A DNA stretch of 5,670 nucleotides from an uncultured Fretibacterium sp. (GTDB taxonomy: Bacteria > Synergistota > Synergistia > Synergistales > Aminobacteriaceae). Under the pieces are notes generated by a model that saw only the letters and a list, made by a program, of their open reading frames with translations, had not been told where the DNA came from and did not search any database. The number at the start of each line of letters is the position of its first letter. The stretch's first letter is position 1. The stretch is taken from assembly GCA_905373185.1 (NCBI GenBank), contig CAJPSE010000121.1, positions 1 to 5,670 of the forward strand. The letters are read 5' to 3'. This document shows, in pieces, positions 1-5,648 of this stretch. Position numbers and translations under genes: made by a program.

Positions 1-35
1 ACGAGCGAGCCTCCAGGAAAAGGGCTTTGCCGTGA
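1..35 (+). CDS. C-terminal end of an unidentified upstream gene (partial)
   Basis: The reading frame with codons beginning at base 3 is open from the window edge and ends at TGA 33-35. Its visible tail is ERASRKRALP, a basic and otherwise uninformative C-terminus. The TGA shares bases with the GTG start of the dihydrouridine synthase (GTGA, 32-35), the classic four-base overlap of translationally coupled genes, and that overlap is the main reason to believe this frame is a gene. Only ten codons are visible, so no function can be given. The Dus frame itself is also open back to base 2, so an alternative is that Dus starts further upstream and this tail is not coding. Confidence 0.5.
   Translation, partial: ERASRKRALP
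20..24 (+). promoter_or_regulatory. Ribosome binding site for the Dus gene
   Basis: AAGGG sits 7 bases before the GTG at 32 and lies inside the tail of the preceding gene. It supports the GTG start over a start outside the window, although the Dus frame has no stop between base 2 and base 32. Confidence 0.5.
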
Positions 36-1030
36 CGGCGAACACGTTTTTTGTCGGTGGGCTGGCACTTGCCAATCCGCTCTGCCTGGCGCCCCTGGCC
101 GGGGTCACGGCGGCGCCGGTCAGGGAATTCTTTACGAGGCTGGGGGCCGCCCTGACCCACACGGAGATGGTGAGCTGCGCCGGATTGGTTCGGGCGAACC
201 GCAAGACCTCGGATATGCTCGAGACCCTGCCGGGCGAGGGGCCCGTGATCCTTCAGCTCTTTGGGGGAGAGGCGGACACGGTGGTGAGGGGGGCGGAGGT
301 CGCCCTGGAGCTCGAGGGCGCGAGAGGGGGATCCGCCTTTGCCGGGCTGGGGCTCAACATGGCCTGCCCCATGCCCAAGGTGACCCGGCGGGGGGCGGGC
401 GCGGCTTTGCTGAACGCCCCTTCCGAGGCGTTCGGGATGACGCGCCGGCTGAAGCGCCTGGGGCTCCCCATCTGGGTCAAGATACGTCGGGTCAGCGAGG
501 GCAAAAACGAGGATACGATACGTTTTGTGGAGGGGTTGCTCGATGCGGGGGCCGAGAACGTCTGTATCCATGGCCGGACGGCGGCCCAGCGCTACGAGGG
601 GCGTTCGGACAGGACGGTCGTGGCGGAGGCGGCGCAGCGTTTCCCCGGAAGGATTGCCGCAAGCGGCGATGTGCGCACTCCCGAGGATGTTCGGGAATAC
701 CTGGATGCGGGATGTGCTGCCGTGATGCTGGCGCGGGGCGCTCTGGCGAATCCCTGGCTGTTCCCCGAATCGCTTCGCGCCCTGGGGTTCCCGATCCCCG
801 ATGAGCTTATCGATCCAAGCCCGGAGTTGAGGGGCGAGGAACTATCGCGCCTCGGAGAGCGGGCCAGGGCGCTGTGCGGAGAGCATCTGGCCGTGGTGCT
901 GCTCAAACGGCTGATGGGGGGAATGCTCAGGGGGATGAGCGGGGCGGCCGAGCTGCGCCGCCGCGCCGGCTGTGCCTCGGACCTGGACACGTTGCTGGAG
1001 GTCTTCAGGGCCGGAATGACCGTGGATTGA
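32..1030 (+). CDS. dus: tRNA-dihydrouridine synthase (Dus family)
   Basis: This is an FMN-dependent, NADPH-using enzyme that reduces uridines to dihydrouridine in tRNA in the cytoplasm. The 332-residue TIM-barrel protein carries the family's signatures in order: PLAGVT at 21-26, TEMVS at 44-48, QLFG at 75-78, the catalytic-cysteine loop NMACP at 109-113 (Cys112) followed by KV and a Gly/Ala-rich stretch, VKIR at 149-152, IHGRT at 179-183, and the FMN-phosphate region with SGD at 211-213 and ARGALANPW at 234-242. The C-terminal helical domain (about 265-332) is present, so it looks full length. The loop has Ala111 where most homologues have Gly, and the usual GW after VKIR is absent. The GTG start is chosen because AAAAGGG lies 7 bases upstream and the preceding frame ends inside the start codon. 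Which Dus subfamily, and so which tRNA position, cannot be told from this sequence alone. Confidence 0.94.
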   Translation: MTANTFFVGGLALANPLCLAPLAGVTAAPVREFFTRLGAALTHTEMVSCAGLVRANRKTSDMLETLPGEGPVILQLFGGEADTVVRGAEVALELEGARGGSAFAGLGLNMACPMPKVTRRGAGAALLNAPSEAFGMTRRLKRLGLPIWVKIRRVSEGKNEDTIRFVEGLLDAGAENVCIHGRTAAQRYEGRSDRTVVAEAAQRFPGRIAASGDVRTPEDVREYLDAGCAAVMLARGALANPWLFPESLRALGFPIPDELIDPSPELRGEELSRLGERARALCGEHLAVVLLKRLMGGMLRGMSGAAELRRRAGCASDLDTLLEVFRAGMTVD

Positions 1031-1041
1031 GCACGGGCGCC

Positions 1042-1101
1042 GTCATTCTCCTTCATTCATCCTCATTCAGCATCCTTATTCAGCAGCCTTATTCAGGATG
1101 A
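1042..1101. repeat. Short run of degenerate direct repeats between convergent genes
   Basis: Five adjoining units share a CATTC/TATTC core followed by a CC-ending tail: GTCATTCTCC (1042-1051), TTCATTCATCC (1052-1062), TCATTCAGCATCC (1063-1075), TTATTCAGCAGCC (1076-1088) and TTATTCAGGATGA (1089-1101). The last three are 13 bases each; units 2 and 3 of these differ at a few positions only, and the first two units are shortened. The run fills the gap between the Dus stop and the converging small gene, and its last unit encodes that gene's final codons and stop. Slippage during replication would explain it. A binding or termination role is possible, but no good hairpin with a T-run is visible. 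Confidence 0.55.
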
Positions 1102-1340
1102 TATATCCCGCCGTCCCCATCGCTGTGTTCAGCCTCTCCCGAATCGGTCTCCTCCAGAAACAGGGGCATCCATCGTTTCCAGAGCCACAGGGAAAGGGAG
1201 CCCGTCAGGATGCCCAGGAGAAGCCCAAAAAAGATATAGTCCTCCCTTCCGTGCCCGAGAGCGTATCCCGCATATCCGGCCAGGGCGTAGCCGAACGCGA
1301 TGATGGAGGTCATGGATAGAATCGTGATGAAAAGCCTCAT
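1089..1340 (-). CDS. Small two-helix membrane protein, AtpZ/AtpI-like
   Basis: An 83-residue protein with two predicted membrane helices (about 4-27 and 36-54) joined by a short polar loop GHGRED, then a basic patch (KR at 55-56) and an acidic, Gly-rich tail. The pattern of small residues around a short charged loop, followed by FFGLLLGILTG at 37-47, resembles AtpZ/AtpI proteins, which accompany F-type ATP synthase and are linked to c-ring assembly or Mg2+ handling. The match is a general pattern, not a definite hallmark, and no ATP synthase gene is visible nearby, so the function is a guess. The gene is believed real because GAGGAG (1347-1352 on this strand) is 6 bases before ATG, composition fits a membrane protein, and it has its own upstream AT-rich region. 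It points against both neighbours. Confidence 0.72.
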   Translation of the reverse strand: MRLFITILSMTSIIAFGYALAGYAGYALGHGREDYIFFGLLLGILTGSLSLWLWKRWMPLFLEETDSGEAEHSDGDGGIYHPE

Positions 1341-1346
1341 GTCGTT

Positions 1347-1352
1347 CTCCTC
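1347..1352 (-). promoter_or_regulatory. Ribosome binding site for the AtpZ-like gene
   Basis: GAGGAG on the minus strand lies 6 bases from the ATG at 1340-1338. It decides the reading frame here, because a longer minus-strand frame (1129-1383) overlaps the same bases but lacks such a site. Confidence 0.7.
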
Positions 1353-1436
1353 GAAATTCGACGTTTAAGGGATAATGTATCATAAAAACATAAAAACGAC
1401 GCGGCGGGTATTCGAGCCGAAACCGATTTGAATTGC
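1351..1436. promoter_or_regulatory. AT-rich divergent promoter region (candidate)
   Basis: This stretch separates the start of the minus-strand AtpZ-like gene from the plus-strand aminotransferase and is clearly more AT-rich than its surroundings from about 1351 to 1397. It contains a perfect 11-base palindrome TCGAAATTCGA (1351-1361), a -10-like GATAAT on the plus strand (1371-1376), a TATGAT-like box on the minus strand, and a tandem 8-base repeat CATAAAAA (1381-1388 and 1389-1396). I find no well-spaced -35 box for either direction, so the promoters themselves are not assigned; the palindrome could be an operator or a chance hit. Confidence 0.4.
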
Positions 1437-1442
1437 GAGGAG
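1437..1442 (+). promoter_or_regulatory. Ribosome binding site that sets the aminotransferase start
   Basis: GAGGAG is followed by 8 bases and then GTG at 1451. The in-frame TTG at 1433 lies before this site and has no site of its own, so it is not the start. Confidence 0.8.
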
Positions 1443-1450
1443 ATGGTAGG

Positions 1451-2587
1451 GTGAACGATCGTTTGCCTATTTTGGACTTGTCCCGGGCCTATGCGGAGAT
1501 ACGGGACGAGGTGCGGGGGGCTCTCGAGCGCGTGTTCGAGGCTCAGTCCTTCATCCTGGGGCGCGAGGTCCGCACGTTCGAGGAGCATGTCGAGAGCTAC
1601 CTGGAGCTTCCCGAGGGCTCGGCGATCGGCTGCGCCTCGGGGACGGACGCGCTGATCCTGGCCCTGATGGCCCTGGGTGTCGGGCCGGGGGACGAGGTCG
1701 TCACGACCCCATACAGCTTCTTTGCCACGGCGGGGGCCGTCGTGCGCCTTGGGGCCAGGCCCGTGTTTGCGGATATCGACCCCGCGACCGGGAACATCGA
1801 CCTGGCCGAGGCCGAGCGCAGGTTGACCCCGAGGACAAAGGCTTTTCTGCCCGTGCACCTGTTCGGTCAGACCGTGCCCCTGGAGGGCATCTCGGAGCTC
1901 TGTGCCAAGCGGGGCGTGGCGATCGTGGAGGATGCCGCTCAGGCCTTCGGCGCCTGGCGCCGGGTGGAGAACCGTATTGCACGGGCCGGTACCACAGGGG
2001 ACGTAGGGTGCTACTCCTTTTTCCCCACGAAGAACCTGGGGGGCTGCGGCGACGGCGGAATGATCGTAACGCGCGACGCGGAACGGGCAGAACGGCTGCG
2101 GCGCCTGCGGGTCCACGGCGAGGGGCGCACCTACTTTCACGAGGAGGTCGGGCTGAACAGCCGGCTCGACGCCCTCCAGGCGGCGGTCCTAGATGTGAAG
2201 CTGCCCCACCTGGAGCGCTGGAATGCCGACCGGCGCCTCTGCGCCGACCGGTATCGTCTGTTCTTCGAGTCCCGTGGACTGACGGATCGGGTGGTGCTCC
2301 CCGAGGAGCTCTCCGGTAACCATCATATCTATCATCAATATGTGGTGCGCGTTCCGGATCGGGACAGGTTGATGGCGCACCTCGATGGGCTGGGGCTGAC
2401 GACGCGCGTTTATTATCCCCTGCCGCTACACCTCCAGCCATGCTTCGCCTTTCTTGGAGGACGGCCTGGGGATTGTCCGCAGGCGGAGCGCCTGTCGCAG
2501 GAGGCCTTGGCGCTCCCGATCTTCCCCGGCCTCGAGGCGGAGGAACAGGAGCGTCTGGTGGAGGCGGTCGCCGTTTTTATGGCTTAG
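1451..2587 (+). CDS. DegT/DnrJ/EryC1/StrS family sugar aminotransferase (PLP-dependent)
   Basis: A 378-residue, full-length fold-type I aminotransferase of the family that transfers an amino group, usually from glutamate, to a keto sugar nucleotide. Motifs in order: CASGTDAL at 61-68 (cofactor phosphate), TTPYSFFAT at 85-93, HLFGQ at 136-140, VEDAAQAFGA at 159-168 (Asp161 for the pyridine nitrogen, Gln164), SFFPTKNLGGCGDGG at 189-203 with Lys194 as the PLP-binding lysine, NSRLDALQAA at 236-245, and YYPLPLHLQP at 321-330. The last motif is typical of enzymes acting on nucleotide-linked sugars for lipopolysaccharide, S-layer or flagellar glycans, such as WbpE-, FdtB- and QdtB-like proteins; the exact sugar cannot be read from sequence. 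No dehydratase, epimerase, acetyltransferase or glycosyltransferase is adjacent, so the partner genes must be elsewhere. Some family members instead act in cofactor or antibiotic pathways. Confidence 0.93.
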   Translation: MNDRLPILDLSRAYAEIRDEVRGALERVFEAQSFILGREVRTFEEHVESYLELPEGSAIGCASGTDALILALMALGVGPGDEVVTTPYSFFATAGAVVRLGARPVFADIDPATGNIDLAEAERRLTPRTKAFLPVHLFGQTVPLEGISELCAKRGVAIVEDAAQAFGAWRRVENRIARAGTTGDVGCYSFFPTKNLGGCGDGGMIVTRDAERAERLRRLRVHGEGRTYFHEEVGLNSRLDALQAAVLDVKLPHLERWNADRRLCADRYRLFFESRGLTDRVVLPEELSGNHHIYHQYVVRVPDRDRLMAHLDGLGLTTRVYYPLPLHLQPCFAFLGGRPGDCPQAERLSQEALALPIFPGLEAEEQERLVEAVAVFMA

Positions 2588-2739
2588 CCCAAAGATAGAG
2601 ATGCAGCTTGCGGCAGCCGGGCCGGACGGTCGAACGGAGGGGCGTGCCGGTGTGGTTTCTGCGGATGCGCTTTACGCGGCCCGCGGCTATACTGACTAGG
2701 CTTGTATACTCTTGATGTACCAAGGAGGGAATCCGCCTC
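2588..2739 (+). promoter_or_regulatory. Intergenic spacer with two TATACT boxes (candidate promoter)
   Basis: No gene is supported here. TATACT occurs at 2688-2693 and again at 2705-2710, 17 bases apart, inside an imperfect direct repeat that begins GGCT at 2685 and 2699. The second box is suitably placed for a start of transcription near 2717, a few bases before the metallopeptidase ribosome binding site (GGAGGG, 2724-2729, 10 bases before ATG). No convincing -35 hexamer is found 16-18 bases upstream of either box. GC-rich inverted pieces around 2615-2690 lack a T-run, so no intrinsic terminator for the aminotransferase is called. Confidence 0.35.
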
Positions 2740-3447
2740 ATGTATTATCCTTTTTTCGATCCCACGATGCTCCACCCCTCGATGCTCCTTTTGATCCCGG
2801 CGTTGCTCCTGTCCTTCTGGGCCCAGATGCGCGTAAAGAGCACCTTTGACCGCTTCAGCCAGGTCCGGGCACGGGGCGGTGTCACGGGCGCCCAGGCGGC
2901 GCGGATGCTGCTGGATCGTTTTGGGCTGTCCTCAGTGCCGGTCAACCACGTCGAAGGGGACCTGACCGACCACTACGACCCCAGGGACCGGACGCTCAGT
3001 CTTTCGGACGCGGTCTACTCCAGCTCCAGCATCGCCGCCATCGGAATCGCCGCCCATGAAGTGGGGCACGCCATCCAACACAGCGAGGGATACGCGCCCT
3101 TGATGTTCCGCAACCGGGTGGCGCCTGCGGTAGGGCTGGTCTCCAACATGGCCATCCCCCTTTTCATCATCGGCTTCATGATGCGTGGCCAGTTCCTGAT
3201 GAATTTGGGCATCGTCCTCTTTTTGGGCGCAACCATCTTCCACCTGGTGACGCTGCCGGTGGAGTACAACGCGAGCTCGCGCGCCATCACGATCCTGAAC
3301 GGGACGGGAGCCCTGGCCCCGGATGAGCTGAACGGCGCCAGGAGCGTCCTGAACGCCGCTGCCTGGACCTACGTCGCTGCCGCCCTGATGGCCGTGCTGC
3401 ATCTGGTGCGCCTTCTGATCCTGAGGGGTTCCTCTCAGGACCGCTGA
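2740..3447 (+). CDS. Membrane zinc metallopeptidase, YugP family
   Basis: A 235-residue integral membrane protein of the YugP-type neutral zinc metallopeptidase family (Zn_peptidase_2). It has an N-terminal helix at about 12-28, a soluble segment that leads into the zinc motif HEVGH at 106-110 (His106 and His110 as ligands, Glu107 catalytic), then helices at about 128-147, 152-171 and 207-227. The conserved LPVEYNASSRA at 172-182 supplies the probable third zinc ligand, Glu175, and the region DHYDPRDRTLSLSD at 77-90 is also typical of the family. All hallmark residues are in place, and the length matches relatives of about 220-235 residues. Substrates are not well defined for the family; a role in membrane or envelope protein turnover is inference. 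GGAGGG 10 bases upstream supports the ATG. The gene is closed by its own hairpins and terminator, which suggests it can be transcribed alone. Confidence 0.93.
   Translation: MYYPFFDPTMLHPSMLLLIPALLLSFWAQMRVKSTFDRFSQVRARGGVTGAQAARMLLDRFGLSSVPVNHVEGDLTDHYDPRDRTLSLSDAVYSSSSIAAIGIAAHEVGHAIQHSEGYAPLMFRNRVAPAVGLVSNMAIPLFIIGFMMRGQFLMNLGIVLFLGATIFHLVTLPVEYNASSRAITILNGTGALAPDELNGARSVLNAAAWTYVAAALMAVLHLVRLLILRGSSQDR
3419..3440 (+). other. Hairpin at the 3' end of the metallopeptidase gene
   Basis: TCCTGAGGG (3419-3427) can pair with CTCTCAGGA (3432-3440) over nine positions, including one G-T pair, around a four-base loop. It overlaps the last coding codons and is not followed by a T-run, so it is not a terminator by itself. 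It could protect the 3' end of the message or act together with the terminator about 55 bases further on. Confidence 0.4.
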
Positions 3448-3496
3448 TTCAACAAGTATGAAACGCAGCTTCGTCTTGTCGTCAAAATGCAGCGAT

Positions 3497-3530
3497 GGGG
3501 CACCCGTCGAGGGGTGCTCCTTTTTCTTTC
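3497..3530 (+). terminator. Intrinsic terminator after the metallopeptidase gene
   Basis: GGGGCACCC (3497-3505) pairs with GGGTGCTCC (3512-3520) over nine positions with one G-T pair and a six-base loop, directly followed by TTTTTCTTTC (3521-3530). A second T-run follows at 3533-3537. The stem and T-run are in the plus-strand direction only, so it terminates transcription of the metallopeptidase gene, 50 bases after its stop. Its T-run ends only about 16 bases before the rsmB ribosome binding site, so it may also govern how much transcript enters rsmB. Confidence 0.85.
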
Positions 3531-3547
3531 GATTTTTGGGGCGTTGG

Positions 3548-3552
3548 GGAGG
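3548..3552 (+). promoter_or_regulatory. Ribosome binding site that sets the rsmB start
   Basis: GGAGG is 5 bases upstream of GTG 3558. The alternative in-frame ATG at 3495 overlaps the foot of the terminator hairpin and would add 21 residues unlike any RsmB N-terminus, so GTG 3558 is preferred. Confidence 0.75.
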
Positions 3553-3557
3553 ACATC

Positions 3558-4931
3558 GTGCGCGGGATTGAGGGAGCGCTTCACGTACTGGCCCGGGTGA
3601 GGGAGGGGCGCTTCGCCTCGGAGGTCCTGCGGGATTCCGGCTCGGCGATGACCCCCGGGGATCTGTCCCTGGCCGCTTCGTTGGTCTACATCGTTCTGCG
3701 GCGGGAGGAGATGTGGCGGCACATCGTCGGGGGGTTCCTGCGGTCCGGGGATGCCCGGAGCCGACGAGAGGGGGGCCGCTCTCCGGGCCGGCCCGCGGCG
3801 GGAGGGCGCCTGCCTCCCCAGGTCGCGGACTGTCTGCTGGTGGGTACCGCGGGGCTTCTGGAGCTGCGTCATTTCGCCGGTGGCGTCCTGGTCAACGGCC
3901 TGCTGGAACACCTCAAGAACGAGGGACAGGGAAAGTTCGTCTCCCTTGTCAACGCCGTCCTGCGTGCTGTCGGAGAGCGAGGCTCGGAACGGGTCGAAGC
4001 GCTCCGCCGCTCGGCCTCCCTCGAGGACCGCGCCCTCTGGGCGGGGGTCCCCGTCTGGTCGTTGCCGGCCTGGACAAAATCGTGGAAGCGGTCCGAGCTG
4101 AACGAGCTCTTCGACCTGATGCGCATCCCGCCGGCGTCCTCCCTCCGCGTCTCCCCGGGGCGGGCGGATGTGCTGAATGGCCTGCTGCGGGAGGGGGGCC
4201 TGGAGCCCGAGTCCTCCGACCTCTCGGGGGCCCTCCGTCTTCAAAGCACCGTGCTTCCGACCTCCCTCCCCGGCTATGAACGGGGGTGGTGTACGGTTCA
4301 GACGGAGGGGTCGCTCCTCGTGGCCTCGCTGGTGGAGCGTTTCTGGAGGGCGGGTGTGATCCTGGACATGTGCTCGGGACGAGGAGTCAAGGCCGGCCAA
4401 ATCCTTCAATCCCTTCCCAAGGCGCGTGTGGAGTGCTGGGAGCTTTCTCGTGGACGGCACCTGAGCGCCGTCCGCGAGATGCGGCGTCTGGGTGTGGAGG
4501 CTCGTGCGGAACTGCGCTGCGGCAACGCCCTGGAGCTCGAGCCGCGTGAGGCCCCCACCCTTGTTCTGTTGGATGCCCCCTGCTCGGGGAGCGGGACATG
4601 GAGCCGGAAGCCGGAGTCCAAATGGCAGCTCTCCTGGTCCCGTTTCGACCGTCTGGTGGCCGTTCAGAAGGATTTGCTGGCGCGGGCTTTGGACCTGTGT
4701 GCGCCGAATGGTATTATAATTTATGTCACGTGCAGCCTCCTTCGTCAGGAAAATGAGAACGTCGTGGCGGAGGTCCTGGCGGGCCGGGCCAACGGCGTGG
4801 AGGTCCCCTCGCCGTGGGGTACGTCCGGCCCCTTCCACAGGGGCCGCCCGTGGGGTGCGTACATCTGGCCTGCATCGCCCTGGCTGGATGGTTTTTACTG
4901 TTCCATCATCATGAAGAGAGCGGAGGTCTGA
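3558..4931 (+). CDS. rsmB: 16S rRNA (cytosine-967-C5)-methyltransferase RsmB
   Basis: A 457-residue cytoplasmic enzyme of the RsmB/NOP family, which uses S-adenosylmethionine to make 5-methylcytosine in 16S rRNA. Residues about 1-140 form a NusB-like RNA-binding domain that ends in FVSLVNAVLRAV (127-138). The methyltransferase domain follows: VQTEGSLLVASLV at 247-259, SAM motif I LDMCSGRGVKAGQIL at 269-283, LLDAPCSGSGTW at 337-348 with Cys342, and VTCSLLRQENE at 390-400 with Cys392, the expected nucleophile. The C-terminus has the DGFY element at 444-447 before the last strand. Motif I reads SGRGVKA instead of the common AAPGGKT, and a Gly/Arg/Pro-rich insert of about 20 residues (63-86) interrupts the NusB-like domain; both look divergent but not inactivating. 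The gene abuts the PASTA gene, so the two are probably co-transcribed. The target position is taken from the family. Confidence 0.92.
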   Translation: MRGIEGALHVLARVREGRFASEVLRDSGSAMTPGDLSLAASLVYIVLRREEMWRHIVGGFLRSGDARSRREGGRSPGRPAAGGRLPPQVADCLLVGTAGLLELRHFAGGVLVNGLLEHLKNEGQGKFVSLVNAVLRAVGERGSERVEALRRSASLEDRALWAGVPVWSLPAWTKSWKRSELNELFDLMRIPPASSLRVSPGRADVLNGLLREGGLEPESSDLSGALRLQSTVLPTSLPGYERGWCTVQTEGSLLVASLVERFWRAGVILDMCSGRGVKAGQILQSLPKARVECWELSRGRHLSAVREMRRLGVEARAELRCGNALELEPREAPTLVLLDAPCSGSGTWSRKPESKWQLSWSRFDRLVAVQKDLLARALDLCAPNGIIIYVTCSLLRQENENVVAEVLAGRANGVEVPSPWGTSGPFHRGRPWGAYIWPASPWLDGFYCSIIMKRAEV

Positions 4932-5633
4932 GTGCCGATGGGCAAAGCAATCCGTTGGACCCTTTTGTTTGTCGTCCTGGTGATCTTTTCCTCCGGGGCC
5001 GTGGCTTTCTATACAGTGTTTTTCCGGCCGTCGAACACGGTCGTCGTTCCGCCCCTCCGGGAGCGGTCCGTGGTCGACGCCGTGGCTGAGGCCGAGCGTC
5101 TGGGCTTTGCCGTAAAAATCGAGCAAGTGGCCTCCTCCCTGCCCTCGGGGCGCGTGTTGGCCCAGTCGCCTGAGCCGGGGGCCCGGGTGAACAAGAGCCA
5201 GCTCGTCATTCTCCAGGTCAGTCAGGGCGGAGAGCAGCGTGCCGTCCCCGACCTTCGGGGGCAGGAGCTGACCCGCGCCCAGAGGGTGCTCCAGGAGCAG
5301 GGGTTTGCGGTCGGTGATGTGATTCGAATCAAGGACGGATCCCAGCCGGGGGGCGTCGTCATTGCCCAAAGCCCCTCGGCGCCCGCCAATATCCCCGTGG
5401 AGCGGAAGGTCGACCTTCTAGTCAGCGAGGGAGGGGGCGGCCGTGACGGGAAGCTGACGATCCCGGACGTCGCACGTCGTTCGGAGCGGGAGGCGCGGGA
5501 GATGCTCACGGCCAGCGGGCTCAGGGTACTGGCGGTGGACAAGGTCTACAGTCCCTCCATGTCCGAGGGGATGGCCATCGAGACGCGCCCCGCCGCGGGG
5601 GCTCTGGCACGGGCCGGGGACGGGGTGCGCTAG
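4932..5633 (+). CDS. Membrane-anchored PASTA-repeat protein without kinase domain
   Basis: A 233-residue protein with one N-terminal signal-anchor helix (about 9-31, preceded by Lys and Arg) and an exported part made of three PASTA repeats at about 36-100, 102-167 and 174-233. Each repeat shows the VPxL/IPDV opening, a helix with spaced Ala and Glu, a GF/GL turn, and the QSP or TRP-x-xG element before the final strand. PASTA repeats bind peptidoglycan stem or muropeptide fragments in Ser/Thr kinases and penicillin-binding proteins; here no kinase or transpeptidase domain is attached, so a cell-wall sensing or scaffolding role is inference. The third repeat stops at GDGVR, just short of its last strand. 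The start is GTG 4932, abutting the rsmB stop, with GGAGG at 4922-4926 five bases upstream; ATG 4938 is a near-equal alternative that removes two residues. Confidence 0.87.
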   Translation: MPMGKAIRWTLLFVVLVIFSSGAVAFYTVFFRPSNTVVVPPLRERSVVDAVAEAERLGFAVKIEQVASSLPSGRVLAQSPEPGARVNKSQLVILQVSQGGEQRAVPDLRGQELTRAQRVLQEQGFAVGDVIRIKDGSQPGGVVIAQSPSAPANIPVERKVDLLVSEGGGGRDGKLTIPDVARRSEREAREMLTASGLRVLAVDKVYSPSMSEGMAIETRPAAGALARAGDGVR

Positions 5634-5634
5634 A

Positions 5635-5639
5635 GGAGG
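5635..5639 (+). promoter_or_regulatory. Ribosome binding site for the last gene in the window
   Basis: GGAGG lies one base after the PASTA stop codon and 9 bases before GTG 5649. This placement points to a continuing operon in the same direction. Confidence 0.6.
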
Positions 5640-5648
5640 CACCTGATA

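Noticed and set aside
1033..1043. Small hairpin ACGG-GCG-CCGT just after the Dus stop as a terminator
   Set aside because: It has only four base pairs with a three-base loop and no T-run follows.
1042..1101. CRISPR-like array
   Set aside because: The units are contiguous, short and degenerate with no spacers, and no cas gene is present.
1433..1450. TTG 1433 as the aminotransferase start
   Set aside because: The six extra residues precede or cover the GAGGAG ribosome binding site that serves GTG 1451.
1337..2140. 267-codon minus-strand frame antisense to the aminotransferase
   Set aside because: Its low-complexity Gly/Pro/Arg/His composition matches a shadow of the certain plus-strand gene, and its end overlaps the AtpZ-like gene and the intergenic region.
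2454..2699. 81-codon plus-strand frame spanning the aminotransferase end and spacer
   Set aside because: It starts inside the aminotransferase in another frame, is Arg- and Ser-rich without recognisable features, and has no evident ribosome binding site.
3495..3557. ATG 3495 as the rsmB start
   Set aside because: It would begin translation inside the terminator hairpin and add 21 residues with no family match, while GTG 3558 has a well-spaced GGAGG.
3435..5369. 644-codon open frame on the minus strand, antisense to rsmB and the PASTA gene
   Set aside because: It is antisense to two well-recognised genes and to the terminator, is rich in Pro, Arg, Gly and His without any domain pattern, and is the kind of stop-poor shadow frame expected in GC-rich DNA.
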